Assembly (NCBI RefSeq): GCF_009707325.1 | Contig: NZ_CP046103.1 | Span: forward strand, 2,584,012 to 2,648,011 | Length of the DNA stretch: 64,000 bases | From: Pseudomonas sp. IB20 | Lineage (GTDB): Bacteria > Pseudomonadota > Gammaproteobacteria > Pseudomonadales > Pseudomonadaceae | Direction: 5' to 3' | Part shown: positions 1 to 9,354 of the stretch, piece after piece | Position numbering within the stretch: position 1 is the stretch's first letter | Layout of the letters: each line of letters starts with the position of its first letter | Translations under genes and position numbers: made by a program | The notes under the pieces: generated by a model | What the model saw: the letters and a program-made list of their open reading frames with translations, nothing else | The model's database searches: none | What the model was told of the DNA's origin: nothing

Positions 1-236
1 TCCTGCAACTTGCCCGGCAAGGGGCGGATGCGCACGATGGCCTGCAGCAGGTAGCCGAAGTGCTTGGGGTCGATATCGACCGTGTAGTGCGTCAGCACGC
101 CGCGTTCTTCCAGGCGGCGCAGGCGTTCGCCGACGCTGGGCGAAGACAGCCCGGTGATACCCGCCAGGGCCTTGAGCGACAGACGCGAGTCATCCATCAA
201 AGCTGCGATCAGTTTCTGGTCGATAGTGTCAATCAT
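1..236 (-). CDS. Lrp/AsnC family transcriptional regulator (3' end outside window)
   Basis: Reading the minus strand from an ATG at 236 gives MIDTIDQKLIAALMDDSRLSLKAL..., the N-terminal winged HTH of the Lrp/AsnC family, with the recognition segment ending in SPSVGERLRRLEERG. It runs on into ...HFGYLLQAIVRIRPLPGKLQ at the window edge, the start of the ligand-binding RAM domain. Only about 78 residues are inside the window. It is divergent from the EamA transporter at 346, a common arrangement in which the regulator controls an amino-acid or metabolite exporter. That regulatory link is inference. Confidence 0.85.
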   Translation of the reverse strand, partial: MIDTIDQKLIAALMDDSRLSLKALAGITGLSSPSVGERLRRLEERGVLTHYTVDIDPKHFGYLLQAIVRIRPLPGKLQ

Positions 237-345
237 GCCGTGTGCCTAATAAGAAAAGGTGATTTCGAGGTTTTGCCTTTTTTAGTCGCTGGAGCCGCTG
301 ACCAGCAGATTGCCATAATTGAGCCTCACTTGAGGAGCTTCCATC

Positions 346-1251
346 GTGGACACATCTATTCGTCGCGGGTCGTGGGAAATGGTCGCCGCCATGCTGATCT
401 CGGGCACCATTGGTTGGTTTGTGCTGGTGTCGGGTGTGTCGGTGATCGAAGTGGTGTTCTGGCGCTGTGTGGTCGGCGCGCTGACGCTGTTGCTGGTGTG
501 TGCGTTGCTGGGCTACCTGCGGCTGGACATGCTCAGCTGGGCCAAGCTTGGGCTGGCGATGCTCAGTGGCGTGGCCATTGTGGGCAACTGGTTGCTGCTG
601 TTCGAATCCTATTCTCGTGCTTCCATCGCGATCAGTACGGCGGTGTACAACGTGCAGCCGTTCATGTTGGTGGTGCTGGCGGCGGTGTTTCTCGGGGAAA
701 AGATCACGCTGCAAAAACTGGCCTGGTTGAGCGTGGCGTTCCTAGGCATGTTGGCGATTGTCACCGCCCATGGCGAGCAGCAGAGCGGTGGCGGGGATTA
801 TCTGGCGGGTATCGCCCTGGCCCTGGGCGCGGCGTTTTTGTATGCGATTGCGGCGCTGATCATCAAGCGCCTGAAGGCAGTGCCGCCGCACTTGATGGCG
901 TTGATTCAAGTGATTACGGGCGCATTGTTGCTGGCGCCGTTAGTGCCTTGGAACAGCTTGCCTGCAGCGCCCCATGCCTGGGCTGCGCTGGTCACGTTGG
1001 GCGTGGTGCACACCGGTTTGATGTATGTGTTGTTGTACGGGGCGATCCAGAAACTGCCGACGGCCATTACCGGCGCGCTGTCGTTCATCTACCCGATTGC
1101 GGCGATTTTTGTCGACTGGATTGCCTTTGGGCATCGCCTGGGCTGGCTGCAATGGCTGGGGGTTGCGGCGATTCTGCTGGCGGCAGCGGGGTTGCAGCGG
1201 GGCTGGTGGTGGCCCCGCTCCCCAAGGGCTAGTGCGTGCCCTGAAAGATGA
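346..1251 (+). CDS. EamA/DMT-family inner-membrane transporter
   Basis: A 301-residue, very hydrophobic protein with about ten predicted membrane segments in two EamA halves (roughly residues 10-140 and 150-285). Conserved EamA features include FWRCVVGALTLLLVC, a VYNVQPFMLVVLAAVFLGEKI motif in half one and an equivalent LSFIYPIAAIFVDWIAFG stretch in half two. The start is GTG at 346, preceded by a TGAGGAG ribosome-binding site about nine bases upstream. Family members export amino acids and other small metabolites; the substrate is not visible here. The 3' end overlaps the converging rlhA gene by 23 bases. Confidence 0.9.
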   Translation: MDTSIRRGSWEMVAAMLISGTIGWFVLVSGVSVIEVVFWRCVVGALTLLLVCALLGYLRLDMLSWAKLGLAMLSGVAIVGNWLLLFESYSRASIAISTAVYNVQPFMLVVLAAVFLGEKITLQKLAWLSVAFLGMLAIVTAHGEQQSGGGDYLAGIALALGAAFLYAIAALIIKRLKAVPPHLMALIQVITGALLLAPLVPWNSLPAAPHAWAALVTLGVVHTGLMYVLLYGAIQKLPTAITGALSFIYPIAAIFVDWIAFGHRLGWLQWLGVAAILLAAAGLQRGWWWPRSPRASACPER

Positions 1252-3208
1252 TATTTTCCGGGTCAAAATGGCCCACGCCGCTGCCTGGCTGTGGCAAGCC
1301 CAGGATATGCCCCTTGATCTTGCCCACCACGTGCATTTCGCAGGGTTTGCAGTCGAACTTCAGGGTCAGTACTTCATCGCCGTGAATCAGCTGCATCGGC
1401 GCCACCTTGGTCTTCACGCCGGTCACACCCTTGGCCTGTTTAGGGCACAGGTTGAACGAGAACCGCAGGCAGTGCTTGGTGATCATCACCGGCACTTCGC
1501 CGGTTTCTTCGTGGGCTTCGAAGGCCGCGTCGATCAGCTTCACGCCGTGACGGTAATAGAAGTCACGGGCTTTCTGGTTGTAGACGTTGGCGAGGAACGA
1601 CAAGTGCGCTTCCGGGTACACCGGCGGCGGCGAGGTCTCGGCCTTGCGCCCACCGCGCGGGTGAGCCGCGACCCGCGCAGTGGTCAGCGCTTCGATCACT
1701 TCACGGCGCAATGCCTTGAGCTGCGAGTTGGGGATGAAGAACGCTTGCGGCGCGTCCAGCTCGATGTTCGTGGCGTGATACTCGGTGGTGCCGAGTTGGC
1801 CAAGCAGATCGCGCAAGGTGTCCAGCGCCTGTTCCGGCTTGTTGGCCACACCGAACGGGCCGGGCAGGGTGACGCTGGCGCTGATCCCTTCTTCGCTGGT
1901 GGCGGTCACGTGCAACTGGTCTTCGCGCAGGCGTGCCACCCAGGCCAGACCGATGCGGCGCTCGGCCGAGGTCTTGAGCAGCGCCTGTTGCCAGTTATGG
2001 TCCAGGTTGCGGTTCAGCGGATGGTTCGGGCGCAGTTGATGCAGGCCGGCAGGCATTTCATTCGGCTCGACGCGGTAGCGGTAACGCTTCTCGCCGTCTT
2101 CTTCGAACTCGCCTTTGGGTTCTGCAATGTTGGCGCGGAAACCCACCACTTCGCGTTTGACCAGCACATTGAGGCCGTCGCCGTTGGACAGCGGCTCATG
2201 AGTGACGACCTGCAAGTCGCGCTTGCCAGCTTTTTCCACCACACCCACCGGCAGGCCGGTGAAGGTTGGCGTGTCGAACGCGCCGATGTCGATCTTGCGG
2301 TCGCTGACAAAGTAGTCGGTGCTACCACGGTGGAAGGTTTTTTCCGGGTCGGGCAGGAAGAAATGCGCGGTACGGCCGCTCGAAGCGCGGGCCAGGTCCG
2401 GGCGGTCTTCGAGCACGTCGTCGAGGCGCTGGCGGTAATAGGCGGTGATGTTCTTCACATAGCCCATGTCCTTGTAGCGGCCTTCGATCTTGAACGAGCG
2501 CACACCGGCTTCGACCAGCGCGCGGATGTTGGCGCTCTGGTTGTTGTCTTTCATCGACAGCAGGTGTTTTTCAAAGGCCACGACGCGGCCTTGATCATCT
2601 TTCAAGGTGTACGGCAGGCGGCAGGCCTGGGAGCAGTCGCCACGGTTGGCACTGCGGCCATTCTGCGCGTGGGAGATATTGCACTGCCCGGAGAACGCCA
2701 CGCACAGGGCGCCGTGGATAAAGAACTCGATGGCGGCATCGGTTTCATCAGCGATGGCGCGGATTTCCTGCAGGTTCAGCTCACGGGCCAAGACCAACTG
2801 CGAGAAACCGGCCTGGTCGAGAAACTTGGCACGGCCCAGGGTACGGATATCGGTCTGGGTACTGGCGTGCAGCTCGATCGGCGGAATATCCAGCTCCATC
2901 ACGCCCAGGTCTTGCACGATCAACGCATCGACACCGGCGTCGTACAGCTGATGAATCAGCTTGCGCGCAGGTTCCAGCTCGTTGTCATGCAGGATGGTGT
3001 TGATGGTGGTGAACACACGGGCGTGGTAACGATGGGCGAATTCGACCAGTTGAGCGATATCGCTCACTTCGTTACACGCATTGTGGCGGGCGCCGAAGCT
3101 CGGGCCGCCGATGTAGATGGCGTCGGCGCCATGCAAGATAGCCTCGCGCGCGATGGCGACATCGCGGGCAGGGCTGAGCAATTCCAGGTGATGCTTGGGC
3201 AAGGACAT
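1229..3208 (-). CDS. rlhA: U32 peptidase-family protein, RlhA (23S rRNA 5-hydroxycytidine synthesis)
   Basis: The 659-residue product contains the U32 signature FFIHGALCVAFSGQC and SANRGDCSQACRLPYTLKDDQGR. It matches the long, YdcP-like branch of the U32 family with its extra C-terminal domain, rather than the shorter YegQ/TrhP branch. In E. coli the long form (RlhA) is needed for 5-hydroxycytidine at C2501 of 23S rRNA. Conserved cysteines, including a C-terminal FDCKPCEMH motif, fit Fe-S cluster binding. I chose the ATG at 3208 (MSLPKHHLELLSPARD) because it fits the family start; the frame stays open to 3274. No strong ribosome-binding site is visible. It converges on the EamA gene. Confidence 0.87.
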   Translation of the reverse strand: MSLPKHHLELLSPARDVAIAREAILHGADAIYIGGPSFGARHNACNEVSDIAQLVEFAHRYHARVFTTINTILHDNELEPARKLIHQLYDAGVDALIVQDLGVMELDIPPIELHASTQTDIRTLGRAKFLDQAGFSQLVLARELNLQEIRAIADETDAAIEFFIHGALCVAFSGQCNISHAQNGRSANRGDCSQACRLPYTLKDDQGRVVAFEKHLLSMKDNNQSANIRALVEAGVRSFKIEGRYKDMGYVKNITAYYRQRLDDVLEDRPDLARASSGRTAHFFLPDPEKTFHRGSTDYFVSDRKIDIGAFDTPTFTGLPVGVVEKAGKRDLQVVTHEPLSNGDGLNVLVKREVVGFRANIAEPKGEFEEDGEKRYRYRVEPNEMPAGLHQLRPNHPLNRNLDHNWQQALLKTSAERRIGLAWVARLREDQLHVTATSEEGISASVTLPGPFGVANKPEQALDTLRDLLGQLGTTEYHATNIELDAPQAFFIPNSQLKALRREVIEALTTARVAAHPRGGRKAETSPPPVYPEAHLSFLANVYNQKARDFYYRHGVKLIDAAFEAHEETGEVPVMITKHCLRFSFNLCPKQAKGVTGVKTKVAPMQLIHGDEVLTLKFDCKPCEMHVVGKIKGHILGLPQPGSGVGHFDPENIIFQGTH

Positions 3209-3288
3209 AGTTTTTTTAGTCAGGCTTGTCACGGTCGAGGCGTGCATTGTAGCTCTGAAATGCCTGACCGGCATCTACCACAGGGCTA

Positions 3289-3660
3289 TCAGGCCGAATC
3301 GCAGCGCTCTACACGCATGCCTTCCACGGCCAGTGCAGCCACACCCAAGGCCGCACGAACCGGCCATGGTTTGGCGAAAAAGCGCTTGTAGACCTCGTTG
3401 AACGCGGCACGGTCAGCCATGTCGGTGAGGTAGATGGTCAGGTGCATCACCCGGTCCATGGAACTGCCGGCTTTCTCCAGCGCGACTTTCAGCGCTTGCA
3501 GGGTGCATTCGCTTTGCACGGTGATGTCGCCCAGTTCCAGGCTGCCATCGGCGCGGGTAGGGATCTGGGTAGAGACCAGGATGCCGTTGAAGCCGACGAC
3601 GTCGGAAGAAATCGAGTCGGCATCCGGATCGGGGGTGTAAGACAGGTCGTGGTTGGCCAT
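3289..3660 (-). CDS. RidA/YjgF/UK114 family protein
   Basis: A 123-residue protein that fits the RidA fold along its whole length: VVGFNGILVSTQIPTRADGSLELGDITVQSECTLQALKVALEKAGSSMDRVMHLTIYLTDM and a C-terminal ...RAALGVAALAVEGMRVE. RidA enzymes hydrolyse reactive enamine/imine intermediates from PLP enzymes. The motif usually written RxxVxVxxLPxxxxVE is modified here to RAALGVAALAVEGMRVE, which keeps an arginine and the terminal glutamate, so it may be a divergent Rid subfamily. It lies 80 bases upstream of rlhA on the same strand and could be co-transcribed. Confidence 0.85.
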   Translation of the reverse strand: MANHDLSYTPDPDADSISSDVVGFNGILVSTQIPTRADGSLELGDITVQSECTLQALKVALEKAGSSMDRVMHLTIYLTDMADRAAFNEVYKRFFAKPWPVRAALGVAALAVEGMRVERCDSA

Positions 3661-3731
3661 GGGCGCCTCTGGTTAGCTGTAACAGAAAGGCGCCATGGTC
3701 CCCGAAAACTAAGGCAGGGGCAAACCTTGGG

Positions 3732-3852
3732 TTACACCCAACGGCGGAACAGCACGCCGGCATTCACGCCACCAAAGCCGAAGCCATTGGACGGCGCGTA
3801 TTCCATCGGCATGGGCCGCGCTTCGCCGCGCACCCTGTCCAGGCCGTCGGCG
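3732..3852 (-). pseudogene. 3' fragment of a beta-ketoacyl-ACP synthase gene
   Basis: On the minus strand the last 40 codons before a TAA at 3732-3734 read LADGLDRVRGEARPMP... followed by SNGFGFGGVNAGVLFRRW. This is the conserved C-terminal glycine-rich motif and final strand of FabB/FabF-type condensing enzymes. Upstream of about 3852 the reading no longer resembles the family and meets a stop codon, so the other 90% or so of the gene is missing. An 83-codon open frame (3709-3960) runs across the same DNA in another phase, but the ketoacyl-synthase motif lies in the frame given here. No start or ribosome-binding site is visible. It is a deletion remnant, not a working gene. Confidence 0.7.
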
Positions 3853-4040
3853 AGTCCAGCTGTACGCGAGGACGGTGGCCGAATGCTGGAAGTTATTGAT
3901 GATCAGCGGGCGTATGGAATTCAGCTCGACGCGGCAGATGCAATGGCATGTTGTCGCCAATCACCTGGATCGAGATCATCACCCTGAGGGGAAAAGGAGG
4001 TGGAGAGTCTGGCGACTCTCCTACGGTTTGGGGCAGGGTT

Positions 4041-4910
4041 TTATTCTTTCACATCCATGAACTCTTTCGCCCACGCTACATAGCTTTCCGGCAGCGTGTA
4101 GGTATGCGTCAGTTCAGTCGCGCTGAGGTTCGAGGTGCTGCTGGTCAACTTGCGTTGCGCACGCAGGCTGTCGTAAGTCGCCTTGATCGACGCAAAGTAG
4201 GCGCCATGCCCGGCTACCACAATGCGCACACCCAACGCGGCCAGGCGTTCGCTGTCATTGAGCTGCGGGTTGCCGTAGGTCACCAGCATCAACGGCACCG
4301 TGAGGTTTTCTGCGATCTTTTCAAGGTGGTCGAAGTCTTTGACGCCGACCATGCAAATGCCGTCGGCGCCGGCTTTTTCATAGGCTTTGGTGCGGGCGAT
4401 GACGTCTTCGGTCGGCAACACGCCGGCGTTGGTGCGCGCGACAATCGACAGTTGCGGGTCGACCCGCGCCTCGAGGGCGGCCTTGACCTTACCGATGCCT
4501 TCCTCGACCGAAATCAGGTCGGTGGATTTACGCCCGAATTGCGCGGGCAACAGCGTATCTTCAATCGTCAGTGCCGCCACGCCGGCGCGCTCAAGCTCTT
4601 CGACGGTACGCATCACGTTCAGGGCATTACCGTAACCGTGGTCGGCGTCGGCGATGACAGGCAGTTGGGCCACACGGCCGATGCGGGTGGCCTGTTCGAC
4701 GAACTCACTCAGGGTGATCAACGCAAAATCGGGTGCCGCGAGGACCTGCAACGATGCGACCGAACCGCCGAGAATACCGACTTCAAAACCCAGGTCGGCG
4801 GCGATACGCGCGGACATGGGGTCGAAGACGGAAGCGGTTTCAACGCAGATTTGTTTGGCAAGCAGTTCACGGAAGTTGCGGCGCAGTGCTGAGTGAGAAA
4901 TCTTTGGCAT
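4041..4910 (-). CDS. Oxaloacetate decarboxylase (isocitrate lyase/PEP mutase superfamily)
   Basis: The 289-residue product matches the PA4872-type oxaloacetate decarboxylases of Pseudomonas at full length. It has an N-terminal helix, the [25 protein letters not shown] strand-loop, the metal/substrate loop [31 protein letters not shown], and SIVARTNAG. These enzymes decarboxylate oxaloacetate to pyruvate in the cytosol using Mg2+. The ATG at 4910 is preceded by AGGAAAGA. It is a single-gene unit between the synthase scrap and the 3' end of the RND pump gene. The superfamily also includes methylisocitrate lyase and PEP hydrolase, but the length and the LGGSVASL loop favour the decarboxylase. 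Confidence 0.85.
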   Translation of the reverse strand: MPKISHSALRRNFRELLAKQICVETASVFDPMSARIAADLGFEVGILGGSVASLQVLAAPDFALITLSEFVEQATRIGRVAQLPVIADADHGYGNALNVMRTVEELERAGVAALTIEDTLLPAQFGRKSTDLISVEEGIGKVKAALEARVDPQLSIVARTNAGVLPTEDVIARTKAYEKAGADGICMVGVKDFDHLEKIAENLTVPLMLVTYGNPQLNDSERLAALGVRIVVAGHGAYFASIKATYDSLRAQRKLTSSTSNLSATELTHTYTLPESYVAWAKEFMDVKE

Positions 4911-5023
4911 GTTCTTTCCTGGCTCTGGTCATCGTCAAGTGACGATCAATGTCTATTCATGGTGGCGCCAGATTACCACGCACACGAACGGGGGATTATG
5001 ACGTTTGAGTATGAGGCAGGCGC

Positions 5024-5124
5024 CGAGGACAGGGTTCATCGGTTCACGCTTAGGCGATGGACGCGCCTGCTGCACCGTAGCAGTCTGAGCCTGGGAGTGT
5101 CTGCTGAGCTTCCTGACGATGCGT
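5024..5124. repeat. 101-bp element, intact copy, spanning the RND gene stop codon
   Basis: Bases 5024-5078 recur identically at 11120-11174 and bases 5082-5124 recur identically at 13196-13238, both in the same orientation. Three bases separate the two blocks here; about 2.0 kb separates them in the split copy. In this copy the minus strand encodes the last 25 or so residues of the RND pump and the bases after its stop. Confidence 0.9.
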
Positions 5125-8100
5125 TTCCCCAATAAACATATACATCGCCGGCACCATAAACAACGTCAGCAGCGTACCAATCGACAGCCCGGCAAAGATC
5201 ACCAGCCCCATATCATGTCGCCCCGCAGCCCCGGCGCCGGAGGCCCACACCAGTGGCACTACGCCCAGCACCATTGCCGCCGTGGTCATCAGGATCGGGC
5301 GCAGACGCACGGCCGCTGCCTCTTCAATCGCTTCACGCTTGCTGTGGCCGGCGCGCTGCAATTCGTTGGCGAACTGCACGATCAGAATCCCGTGTTTGGT
5401 GATCAAACCGAGTAGCGTCACCAGGCCGACCTGGGTGTACACGTTGATCGACGCGTAACCCATGGTGATGAAGGCGAGGGCACCAAACAGTGCGGGCGGC
5501 ACCGAGAACAGGATTACCACCGGGTCGCGGAAGCTCTCGAATTGGAAGGCCAGGGCCAGGTAAACGATCAGGATCGAGAACATCAGCAACCCGAAAAAGC
5601 CACCTGACTCTTGGATGAACTGGCGTGACTCGCCGGCAAAGTCTGAGGTGTAGCCCGAGGGCGCCACGTTGGCGAGGATCGTGTTGAGTTTGGCCAGCAG
5701 TTCGCCTTGGGCCACGCCACTGACGCCTGACAGCGTTGCCGAGTTGAGCTGCTGGAAGTGGTTGATCGATTCGGGCTGCGTCGAGGTCTCGATATGCGCA
5801 ACCGTGCGTGCCTGGATCATGGCACCTGCCGGTGTGCGAATGTAGTAGTCGAGAATCTGCTCCGGGTTCAGGCGGTTGACCTGTAGCACTTGGGGTATGA
5901 CTTTGTACGAGCGCCCGGCGGTCGAGAAGTAGTTCACGTAGTTGCCGCCCAACGCCGCAGACAGCGCGGCGCCGACGTCTGCCTGAGTCATGCCCAACGC
6001 TGCGATTTTTTCCCGGTCGACTACCAGACGTGCCTGGGGTTTATCCAGTTTCAAATCCATGTCAGCGAACCAGAACAGCTGTTGTTTTTGCGCTTCGGCC
6101 ATCACCGCTTGCGCGACTTCATTGAGGTTTTCCACCGAATCGGTGGTGGTGATCACAAACTGCACCGGTAAACCCTGGGCGCCCGGCAACGACGGCAGCG
6201 GGAAGGCCGCAATGGTCGCGCCCGGCACCTGGTTCCATTTTTGCTGCAGGTCGAGTATCAGCTGGGCCTGGGAGCGCGTGCGATCATCCCAGGTTTTCAG
6301 CAGCACGCCGCCCAGGCCTTGGTTGAGGATGGGCAAGCCGGTGAGTTGGAACATCTGCGCGTATTCAGGCTCTTTGTTGGCGATCTGGAAGGCCTGGTCG
6401 GCAATGCGCTCCATCTGCTGCGGCGAAGCCGTCGGCGCGCCTTTGATCTGCATGAACACCAGCCCTTGGTCTTCGGTGGGCGACAGTTCACTTTTGGCGG
6501 TCATGCCACTGGCGGCGACCAGCAGGAACAGCACAAAGCCAAAGGTCACCAGCACCGGCCAGATATCCAGCCCGCCGGACAGGACGCGGTGATAACGCCC
6601 ACGCAGCCAGTCAAAGTACTGGTCGAGCTTGCGCGCGAAACGGCCTTCTTCCTGCCCGGTTTTGAACAGCTTGGAGGTCATCATAGGCGACAGCGTCAAT
6701 GCCACCACGGCCGACACGGTCACGGCACCCGCCAACGAGAAACAGAACTCCTTGAACAGTGCCCCGGTGAGCCCGCTGCGCAGGCCGATGGGCACGTACG
6801 CGGCAATCAACACCACGGTCATCGCGATGATCGGGCCGCCCAGTTCCCGCGCCGCGATCAGCGCGGCTTCCAGTACGCCTTTGCCTTCTTCCTTGATATG
6901 CCGGTCGACGTTTTCCACCACGATAATCGCGTCGTCCACCACCAAGCCGATCGCCAACACCAGCGCGAGCAGGGTCAGCAGGTTAATTGAGTAACCCAGC
7001 AGGTACATGATGAAGAAGGTCCCGACCAGCGACAGCGGAATCGCCACCAGCGGCACGATCACCGCGCGGAACGAACCGAGGAACAGGTAGATGACCACCG
7101 AGACAATGAGCATCGCCTCGACCAAGGTCTTCACCACCTCGTAAATCGAGGTATTGATGAACGCCGTGGAGTCATACACGATCTCGCCGCGCACGCCGGC
7201 GGGCAGTTGCGATTGCAGCTCGGGGAAGGCTTCGCGCACGCTGTCGGCGACGGTCAGGATGTTCGCGGTGGGCGCCGCCTTGATGCCGATGAACACCGAA
7301 CGCTTGCCGGAAAACGCCACGCTGCTGTCGTAGCTTTCGGCGCCGAGGGTGACGGTGGCCACATCCGCCAGGTACACCAGCGCGTCGCCTTTCTGTTTGA
7401 TCACCAGCCGTTTGAATTCATCCACCGTGTGCAAATCGGTGCCGGCGGTCAGGTCCACTGTCACGGTTTGCCCGCGCGTCGAGCCGACGGCAGACAGGTA
7501 GTTGTTGTTGGCCAAGGCGGTGGACACGTCCTGCGCCGTGACGTTATGCGCGGCCAGTTTGTCCGGGTCCATCCAGGCGCGCAGGGCGAACTGGCGCCCG
7601 CCGAGGATTTCTGCGGTTTGCACGCCCTGGATCGAATCCAGCTTGGGCTTGACCACCCGCACCAGGTAATCGGTGATGTTGTTGGTGGCCAGCGTGTCGC
7701 TGTAGAAGCCCAGGTACATGGCGTCGGTGGTCTGCCCCACGGCAATTGTCAGCACCGGTTCCTGGGACTGGGCCGGCAGCTGGTTCTTGACCGAGTTGAC
7801 CTGGGTGTTGATCTCGGTGAGTGCCTTGCTGGCGTCGTAGTTCAGCCGCAGTGTGGCGGTAATGGTCGAGACGCCGGTGATGCTGGTCGAGGATAAATAG
7901 TCGATGCCCTGGGCTTGGGCGATGGCCGACTCAAGTGGCTGGGTGATAAAGCCGGCGACCGTGGATGCATCGGCGCCGTAGTAGGCGGTGGTGATAGTGA
8001 CCACGGTATTTTCGGTGCGCGGCCATTGGTTCACCGGCAGTTCGAAGATCGAGCGCAGCCCCAGGATCAGGATGAACAGCGAGACCACCACGGCCCAGAC

Positions 8101-8133
8101 CGGCCGCTGAATAAAGGTATCGGTAAGCTTCAT
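5050..8133 (-). CDS. RND efflux pump inner-membrane permease (HAE1 type)
   Basis: A 1027-residue permease with the full two-fold RND plan: TM1 near residues 10-30, a large periplasmic loop, TM2-6 (about 335-475), a linker, TM7 near 530, a second periplasmic loop and TM8-12 (about 855-1000). TM4 carries the proton-relay pair in LAIGLVVDDAIIVVENVDRH, and TM10 has GLITKHGILIVQFANE with its conserved lysine. It exchanges protons for drugs or solvents as part of a tripartite pump. The gene follows the adaptor by nine bases. The last 25 or so residues (after MYMFIGETHRQ) lie inside the repeated 101-bp element and may not be ancestral. The substrate cannot be told from the sequence. Confidence 0.93.
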   Translation of the reverse strand: MKLTDTFIQRPVWAVVVSLFILILGLRSIFELPVNQWPRTENTVVTITTAYYGADASTVAGFITQPLESAIAQAQGIDYLSSTSITGVSTITATLRLNYDASKALTEINTQVNSVKNQLPAQSQEPVLTIAVGQTTDAMYLGFYSDTLATNNITDYLVRVVKPKLDSIQGVQTAEILGGRQFALRAWMDPDKLAAHNVTAQDVSTALANNNYLSAVGSTRGQTVTVDLTAGTDLHTVDEFKRLVIKQKGDALVYLADVATVTLGAESYDSSVAFSGKRSVFIGIKAAPTANILTVADSVREAFPELQSQLPAGVRGEIVYDSTAFINTSIYEVVKTLVEAMLIVSVVIYLFLGSFRAVIVPLVAIPLSLVGTFFIMYLLGYSINLLTLLALVLAIGLVVDDAIIVVENVDRHIKEEGKGVLEAALIAARELGGPIIAMTVVLIAAYVPIGLRSGLTGALFKEFCFSLAGAVTVSAVVALTLSPMMTSKLFKTGQEEGRFARKLDQYFDWLRGRYHRVLSGGLDIWPVLVTFGFVLFLLVAASGMTAKSELSPTEDQGLVFMQIKGAPTASPQQMERIADQAFQIANKEPEYAQMFQLTGLPILNQGLGGVLLKTWDDRTRSQAQLILDLQQKWNQVPGATIAAFPLPSLPGAQGLPVQFVITTTDSVENLNEVAQAVMAEAQKQQLFWFADMDLKLDKPQARLVVDREKIAALGMTQADVGAALSAALGGNYVNYFSTAGRSYKVIPQVLQVNRLNPEQILDYYIRTPAGAMIQARTVAHIETSTQPESINHFQQLNSATLSGVSGVAQGELLAKLNTILANVAPSGYTSDFAGESRQFIQESGGFFGLLMFSILIVYLALAFQFESFRDPVVILFSVPPALFGALAFITMGYASINVYTQVGLVTLLGLITKHGILIVQFANELQRAGHSKREAIEEAAAVRLRPILMTTAAMVLGVVPLVWASGAGAAGRHDMGLVIFAGLSIGTLLTLFMVPAMYMFIGETHRQEAQQTLPGSDCYGAAGASIA

Positions 8134-8142
8134 GGGCCACCT

Positions 8143-9330
8143 TTAGTGTTCTTGAGGAGTCGGCGCGGAGTCATTCAGCGGCGCGGCGCTGTTATCGACC
8201 TTTACCGGCGAGCCATTTTTGAGCTTCATCTGGCCGCTGGTAATCAACAGATCGCCTTCCTTCACGCCCGACAAAATCGCGACCTGATCACCACGGGTCG
8301 GCCCGGTCTTGATGAAGGTTTGCTGTGCGGTGAGTACTTCCTCGCCCTTGTCATTTTTGCTCGACGTGGCGATGAACACCGTGGTGCCGTAAGGGTTGTA
8401 AGTCACCGAGGTTTGCGGAACAGTGAGGTAGCGCTGGGTGGTGCCCGAGTTGACCACCGCGCGGGCGAACATGCCCGGTACCAGGCTTTGCTTGGGGTTC
8501 TCTACGGTGGCTTCGACGGTGACATTGCGCGTGGTTGAGTCAAACTGGGTGTCGATGGTGCTGATCCGACCGCTGAAAGTTTGGTTGGACAGGCCGTCAG
8601 CCGTCACCGCCACACCTTGGCCGATGGCGATGGCCGCCAGCTGGGTCTGTGGCACGCTGAAGTCGATGTAGATCGGGTCAAAGGTCTGCAGCGTAGCGAT
8701 TTTGTCGCCGGGGTTGAGGTATTGCCCGGGGTTGACGCTGGTAATGCCGATGCGCCCGGCAAACGGTGCGCGAATGGTTTTTTTCGCCACCAGCGCGCGC
8801 TGTTGTTCGGCAGCGGCGAGTTTGGCTTTCAGGTCGGCGGTGTCGGTGTCGACTTGGGCTTGGGAGATGGCGTTTACCGCCAGTTGCGCCTTGTCGCGCT
8901 TGAGCACGATGCCGGCCAGGTCGGCAGTCGCCTCCAAGGCGTGCAATTGCGCGATATCCGAGTCGGCATTCAATTGAACCAGCAACGCCTGGGCTGCCAC
9001 CTCTTGCCCGGGTTTGAAGCCAATCGTGCGCACGATGCCACCGACTTCAGTGGTCACGTCCACGCCGCGCACCGCCTTCATCGAGCCCACGGCGGAAACG
9101 CTCGGCTGCCAATCGCTGAACGGCACCTGCATGGCCGTCACCACGGCGGCAGGCAGCGGCGCTTTGGATTGGGCGATCAGCGCTGAAATCTGCACGAATT
9201 TCACCCCGGCAATGATCGCGACGATCACCAGTACCACCGCGACCATGATCAGCATCGGCCGCCACAGGCGACGCTTGCGCGGTACGCCGGGCTCGGGGGG
9301 CAGGGCAGAGGCAGTCTGAACGTCAGCCAT
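8143..9330 (-). CDS. RND efflux periplasmic adaptor (membrane fusion protein)
   Basis: The protein starts MADVQTASALPPEPGVPRKRR, a cytoplasmic basic stretch, followed by one membrane anchor (about residues 25-47). It then has the HlyD/AcrA-type barrel-sandwich: GSMKAVRGVDVTTEVGGIVRTIGFKPGQEV, a short alpha-hairpin and KTIRAPFAGRIGITSVNPGQYLNPGDKIATL, then beta-barrel and membrane-proximal domains. It has no lipobox and is anchored by the transmembrane helix. An in-frame GTG at 9342 would add four residues; I prefer the ATG at 9330. It links the pump at 5050 to the outer-membrane factor at 9355 and lies between them in the operon. Confidence 0.92.
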   Translation of the reverse strand: MADVQTASALPPEPGVPRKRRLWRPMLIMVAVVLVIVAIIAGVKFVQISALIAQSKAPLPAAVVTAMQVPFSDWQPSVSAVGSMKAVRGVDVTTEVGGIVRTIGFKPGQEVAAQALLVQLNADSDIAQLHALEATADLAGIVLKRDKAQLAVNAISQAQVDTDTADLKAKLAAAEQQRALVAKKTIRAPFAGRIGITSVNPGQYLNPGDKIATLQTFDPIYIDFSVPQTQLAAIAIGQGVAVTADGLSNQTFSGRISTIDTQFDSTTRNVTVEATVENPKQSLVPGMFARAVVNSGTTQRYLTVPQTSVTYNPYGTTVFIATSSKNDKGEEVLTAQQTFIKTGPTRGDQVAILSGVKEGDLLITSGQMKLKNGSPVKVDNSAAPLNDSAPTPQEH

Positions 9331-9354
9331 GGGGGTTCTCACTGTTTCAATGAT

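Noticed and set aside
1025..3391. A 788-codon plus-strand open frame across rlhA
   Set aside because: It is the antisense shadow of rlhA caused by high GC at third positions; the product has no family features, while the minus strand encodes a complete U32 protein.
4893..5135. An 80-codon plus-strand frame through the intact repeat copy
   Set aside because: It mostly reads across an intergenic region and antisense to the RND gene; only the repeated segment is of interest, and no family match is visible.
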